This document shows, piece after piece, positions 61,883 to 64,000 of a stretch of DNA of 64,000 nucleotides. The DNA comes from Bacillus sp. ISL-41 (GTDB taxonomy: Bacteria > Bacillota > Bacilli > Bacillales > Cytobacillaceae). Under the pieces are notes generated by a model, which did no database searches, was not told the origin of the DNA, and was given only the letters and a program-made list of their open reading frames with translations. Position 1 is the stretch's first letter, and the number at the start of each line of letters is the position of its first letter. Location: positions 51,657 through 115,656 of the forward strand of contig NZ_JAGGQP010000010.1 of the NCBI RefSeq assembly GCF_018613235.1, read 5' to 3'. Made by a program: the position numbers and the translations under genes.

Positions 61883-62422
61883 ATGGAGTTAATCGACAAA
61901 GCCTTGCAAATTGCTTCTTCGGCACATGAGGGGCAGTATCGCAAAAATACAAAAATACCATATATTGCTCATCCGGCGGCAGTCGGAATGATTTTACAAA
62001 GAGCGGGATACCGAGATGAAATGGTAGCAGCTGGTGTTTTGCATGACACGGTAGAAGATACGGATTTAACTTTGGCAGATATTGAACGTGATTTTGGAAA
62101 AGAAGTCGCCGTGATTGTTGAAGGATGTTCAGAACCTGACAAGTCTTTATCCTGGGAAGAAAGGAAGGAGCACACAGTTGAATATTTAAGAACTGCATCT
62201 GAAGAAATCAGGATTGTCGCCTGTGCGGATAAATTGCATAATGTCAGGTCTATTCGCCAGGACGTTGAACATTCTGGCGAAGAAGTATGGAGCAGGTTCA
62301 AACGCGGGAAAGAGCTACAGGAATGGTATTACAGGAATGTCATGCAGAGTCTTGGGCATGCATCTGCATTTCCACTTCTGGAGGAACTGAAATTGGAAGT
62401 TGAAAGATTATTTGCAGATTAA
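61883..62422 (+). CDS. HD-domain hydrolase, SpoT/Mesh1-like
   Basis: A 179-residue HD protein. Motifs are SSAHEGQYRKNTKIPYIAHP, AGVLHDTVEDTDLTLADIER (HD and ED) and VACADKLHNVRSI. This is the arrangement of (p)ppGpp hydrolases of the SpoT/Mesh1 type, without synthetase or TGS domains, so it may degrade alarmones; related HD phosphatases with other substrates cannot be excluded. GGAGG at 61869-61873 favours ATG 61883 over 61877. Confidence 0.9.
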   Translation: MELIDKALQIASSAHEGQYRKNTKIPYIAHPAAVGMILQRAGYRDEMVAAGVLHDTVEDTDLTLADIERDFGKEVAVIVEGCSEPDKSLSWEERKEHTVEYLRTASEEIRIVACADKLHNVRSIRQDVEHSGEEVWSRFKRGKELQEWYYRNVMQSLGHASAFPLLEELKLEVERLFAD

Positions 62423-62507
62423 CTTACTAAAATCCAGGCTTTTAAACTCAGATTAGGCAATGTGGAATCTGGCAAAAATATATCGGGAAGGGTGTTTAAT
62501 ATAGGGA

Positions 62508-62884
62508 GTGTTATCTTCGCCAATTAAAACCAAAGTAGATAATGTATTCATTCATGTAAGCAATTTAAGGAATCTGCAGAATGGTATTCAAGCCTGCTGG
62601 GGATACCATTTAATTCGGAAAAGGTGGAATCCCCAGTTTATAATATACCTGTGACATCAGAAACAGGATTAACCCTCGACGATCACACCTTCGACTCTGG
62701 CTTTAATCTGAAGCCCTCAAATCATATTCTATTTAATTTCCTTGTAGAAGATGTCGATGAAGCCTGCAATTCTGTAAAATCTAATGGTATATCAATTACT
62801 AAAGAAACCGAGAGAATCGTCGATTTTGCATACTTCAATTTTAAAGATCCTGATGGCAATGTATTGATGATTTGTATCTGTTAA
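62508..62884 (+). pseudogene. VOC family protein gene with a frameshift
   Basis: The first frame gives SPIKTKVDNVFIHVSNLR from GTG 62508. The homology then continues in another frame from about 62573 as SAEWYSSLLGIPFNSEKVES and ends SFYFNFKDPDGNVLMI-like (AYFNFKDPDGNVLMICIC). Between AGG (62568-62570) and TCT (62573) there are two bases where three are needed, so one base has been lost. Either the gene is broken or the sequence has an error there. Confidence 0.78.
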
Positions 62885-63017
62885 TCTGGATTTGTGACTA
62901 GATATCCGCTGGACCTTAGAGCTTGCGGATTATTTTTCCATATCAGTTTAGAATTTCCGAGATTGTTCTGTATCAATCCTGGGTAAAGAAAGGTAATCCT
63001 AAGAAGGGGTGATAAAG

Positions 63018-63236
63018 ATGAAGACGAAAGTGAAATTGTCAAAAGAAGAGCTATTTGATCAAATCCAAAATAGTGATGGCAACTTAAGGATTTCGTCTGT
63101 ATCCTCAACGGAAGAAGGGGAAGAAGTAATCGCCCTGGCTAAACACCTGGAACTGGAAGGAAAAATCGTTTTGTTGGAATACTGTTTGGATAAAAAGCCA
63201 CTGGCAGTTTCCCTGAAAACCAAAAATCCTGATTAA
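63018..63236 (+). CDS. hypothetical protein, 72 residues
   Basis: A small acidic protein, MKTKVKLSKEELFDQIQNSD, with a beta-like end GKIVLLEYCLDKKPLAVSLK. ATG 63018 has AAGGGGTG (63004-63011). A perfect terminator follows. Family not recognised. Confidence 0.78.
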   Translation: MKTKVKLSKEELFDQIQNSDGNLRISSVSSTEEGEEVIALAKHLELEGKIVLLEYCLDKKPLAVSLKTKNPD

Positions 63237-63250
63237 GAAAATAAATGGAG

Positions 63251-63285
63251 AAGGCGAGCCACTTTAAAGTGACTCGCCTTTTTTG
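63251..63285 (+). terminator. intrinsic terminator
   Basis: AAGGCGAG-CCA-CTT/AAG-TGA-CTCGCCTT hairpin followed by TTTT. Confidence 0.85.
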
Positions 63286-63313
63286 AGTGTATATTATGTT
63301 CTTTTCTCATAAA

Positions 63314-63532
63314 TTATTTTTTCTTCTTTTTACCTGGATCGGCTGCGGCTCCTGGTTTCGCTTTCGGTTCCAAAGTGACCTGCACATGGTATGTTTTCTC
63401 ATCGACCGCCATTACACTTGCAACTTTTCCTTTGCGGCCCTTTAGTTTGAGGTTCTCACCAACCTCTGGCACACGCTGTAACAATTGATTCAGCAGCTCA
63501 TTTTTGTGATCATAAAAGTGGACAACAAACAT
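63314..63532 (-). CDS. hypothetical small basic protein
   Basis: A 72-residue protein. MFVVHFYDHKNELLNQLLQR begins it, followed by a KOW-like beta segment ENLKLKGRKGKVASVMAVDE, then TYHVQVTLEP and a Lys-rich tail PGKKKKK. Minus-strand AAATAGGTGATTTAG precedes the ATG. Function unknown; similar small proteins occur in Bacillus. Confidence 0.8.
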   Translation of the reverse strand: MFVVHFYDHKNELLNQLLQRVPEVGENLKLKGRKGKVASVMAVDEKTYHVQVTLEPKAKPGAAADPGKKKKK

Positions 63533-63699
63533 CTAAATCACCTATTTTCTAGAGTATTGGCTTTCCTATCACTAACATATTGGCGGAATGCTAGGTTTAG
63601 AACTGATTAATAGGAGGAAATTTAATAGGTTGATTTATGTGTGGCGGGGAAGAATTTGTAGTGAGGACATAAGATAGTGTTGTTACTTATTTCGTGGGT
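63533..63699. other. non-coding sequence before the tandem repeats
   Basis: AT-rich, no gene seen; it leads into the 52-bp repeat array that runs to the end of the window. Confidence 0.5.
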
Positions 63700-64000
63700 G
63701 AAAAGCTGTCAAGAAAAAACCGGATTCGTGACAGGTTCATGAGCTAAGAGCGAAAAGCTGTCAAGAAAAAACCGGATTCGTGACAGGTTCATGAGCTAAG
63801 AGCGAAAAGCTGTCAAGAAAAAACCGGATTCGTGACAGGTTCACGAGCTAAGAGAGAAAAGCTGTCAAGAAAAAACCGGATTCGTGACAGGTTCATGAGC
63901 TAAGAGCGAAAAGCTGTCAAGAAAAAGCCAGATTCGTGACAGCTTCACGAGCTAAGAGAAAAAAGCTGTCAAGAAAAAAACGGATTCGTGACAGGTTCAT
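63700..64000. repeat. tandem array of 52-bp repeats, cut by the window end
   Basis: Units begin at 63700, 63752, 63804, 63856, 63908 and 63960, all exactly 52 bp apart: five full copies and a partial sixth. Each contains AAAAGCTGTC, AAGAAAAAACCGGATTCGT (19 nt), GACAGGTTCATGAGCTAAGA. GCTGTC and GACAG pair as a hairpin. Units differ at a few bases only (e.g. TCACGAGC in the third and fifth, GCCAGATT and GACAGC in the fifth). No spacers, so this is not CRISPR. Confidence 0.92.

Noticed and set aside
63700..64000. CRISPR array
   Set aside because: The 52-bp units follow one another directly, have no variable spacers, and no cas gene is present.
1..64000. tRNA, rRNA, prophage or insertion sequences
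   Set aside because: Nothing with cloverleaf-like sequence, integrase, transposase or phage structural genes was seen, although short or decayed elements could escape a reading by eye.

Overview
The window looks like chromosomal DNA of an aerobic, spore-forming Bacillaceae (Bacillus/Mesobacillus-like). Reasons: AT-rich sequence, strong AGGAGG-type ribosome sites with frequent TTG/GTG starts, a T-box leader, sigma-B- and sigma-E-like promoters, the spore cortex hydrolase CwlJ, bacillopeptidase F, a BceRS-BceAB-type module and many small lipoproteins. No rRNA, tRNA, phage, transposase or CRISPR array was seen.

Layout. 0.1-5 kb: small proteins, a DUF2975/XRE pair, a DUF2935 protein, and a complete T-box leader in front of a RimJ/RimL-type acetyltransferase. 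4.6-6.7 kb: an ArsR-rhodanese regulator behind a perfect 26-bp palindrome, then an MFS transporter. 6.8-17 kb: accessory modification and small-molecule genes (methyltransferase, two nucleotidyltransferases, histidine phosphatase, Nudix, GNAT, a three-gene ABC-2 exporter). 17-31 kb: S9 peptidase, methyltransferase, DJ-1-like protein, SDR, cwlJ, lipoproteins, TauE/SafE permease, divergent DUF1206 and ChaB genes that both have sigma-B-like promoters, and an ECF sigma/anti-sigma pair. 31-38 kb: sugar dehydrogenase-like protein and a BceRS-AB-type peptide antibiotic detoxification module with a matching operator. 38-46 kb: VOC protein, a redoxin lipoprotein interrupted by one in-frame TGA at its redox cysteine position, sigma-B-type Mn catalase, a J-domain fusion, DinB, acyl-ACP desaturase, formamidase plus EamA exporter. 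46.8-51 kb: bpr. 51-64 kb: membrane proteins, PfkB kinase, diguanylate cyclase, M20 peptidase, Atg22-like MFS, alkaline-phosphatase-superfamily protein, HD hydrolase, a frameshifted VOC gene and small proteins.

Most notable: (1) the TGA-containing redoxin has a UxxC context and, 20 nt downstream, a hairpin with a GGTC loop, so it may be a selenoprotein rather than a pseudogene; (2) extragenic repeats with a 52-bp period occur at four separate sites, three sharing a GCTGTC-19 nt-GACAG architecture; (3) a T-box with a probable Lys specifier controls an acetyltransferase rather than a synthetase or biosynthetic gene; (4) a BceR-type operator forms the hairpin between the sensor kinase and ABC genes; (5) sigma-B promoters appear before the Mn catalase and between DUF1206 and chaB; (6) three genes seem to lack an ATG/GTG/TTG start at the expected distance from their ribosome site.
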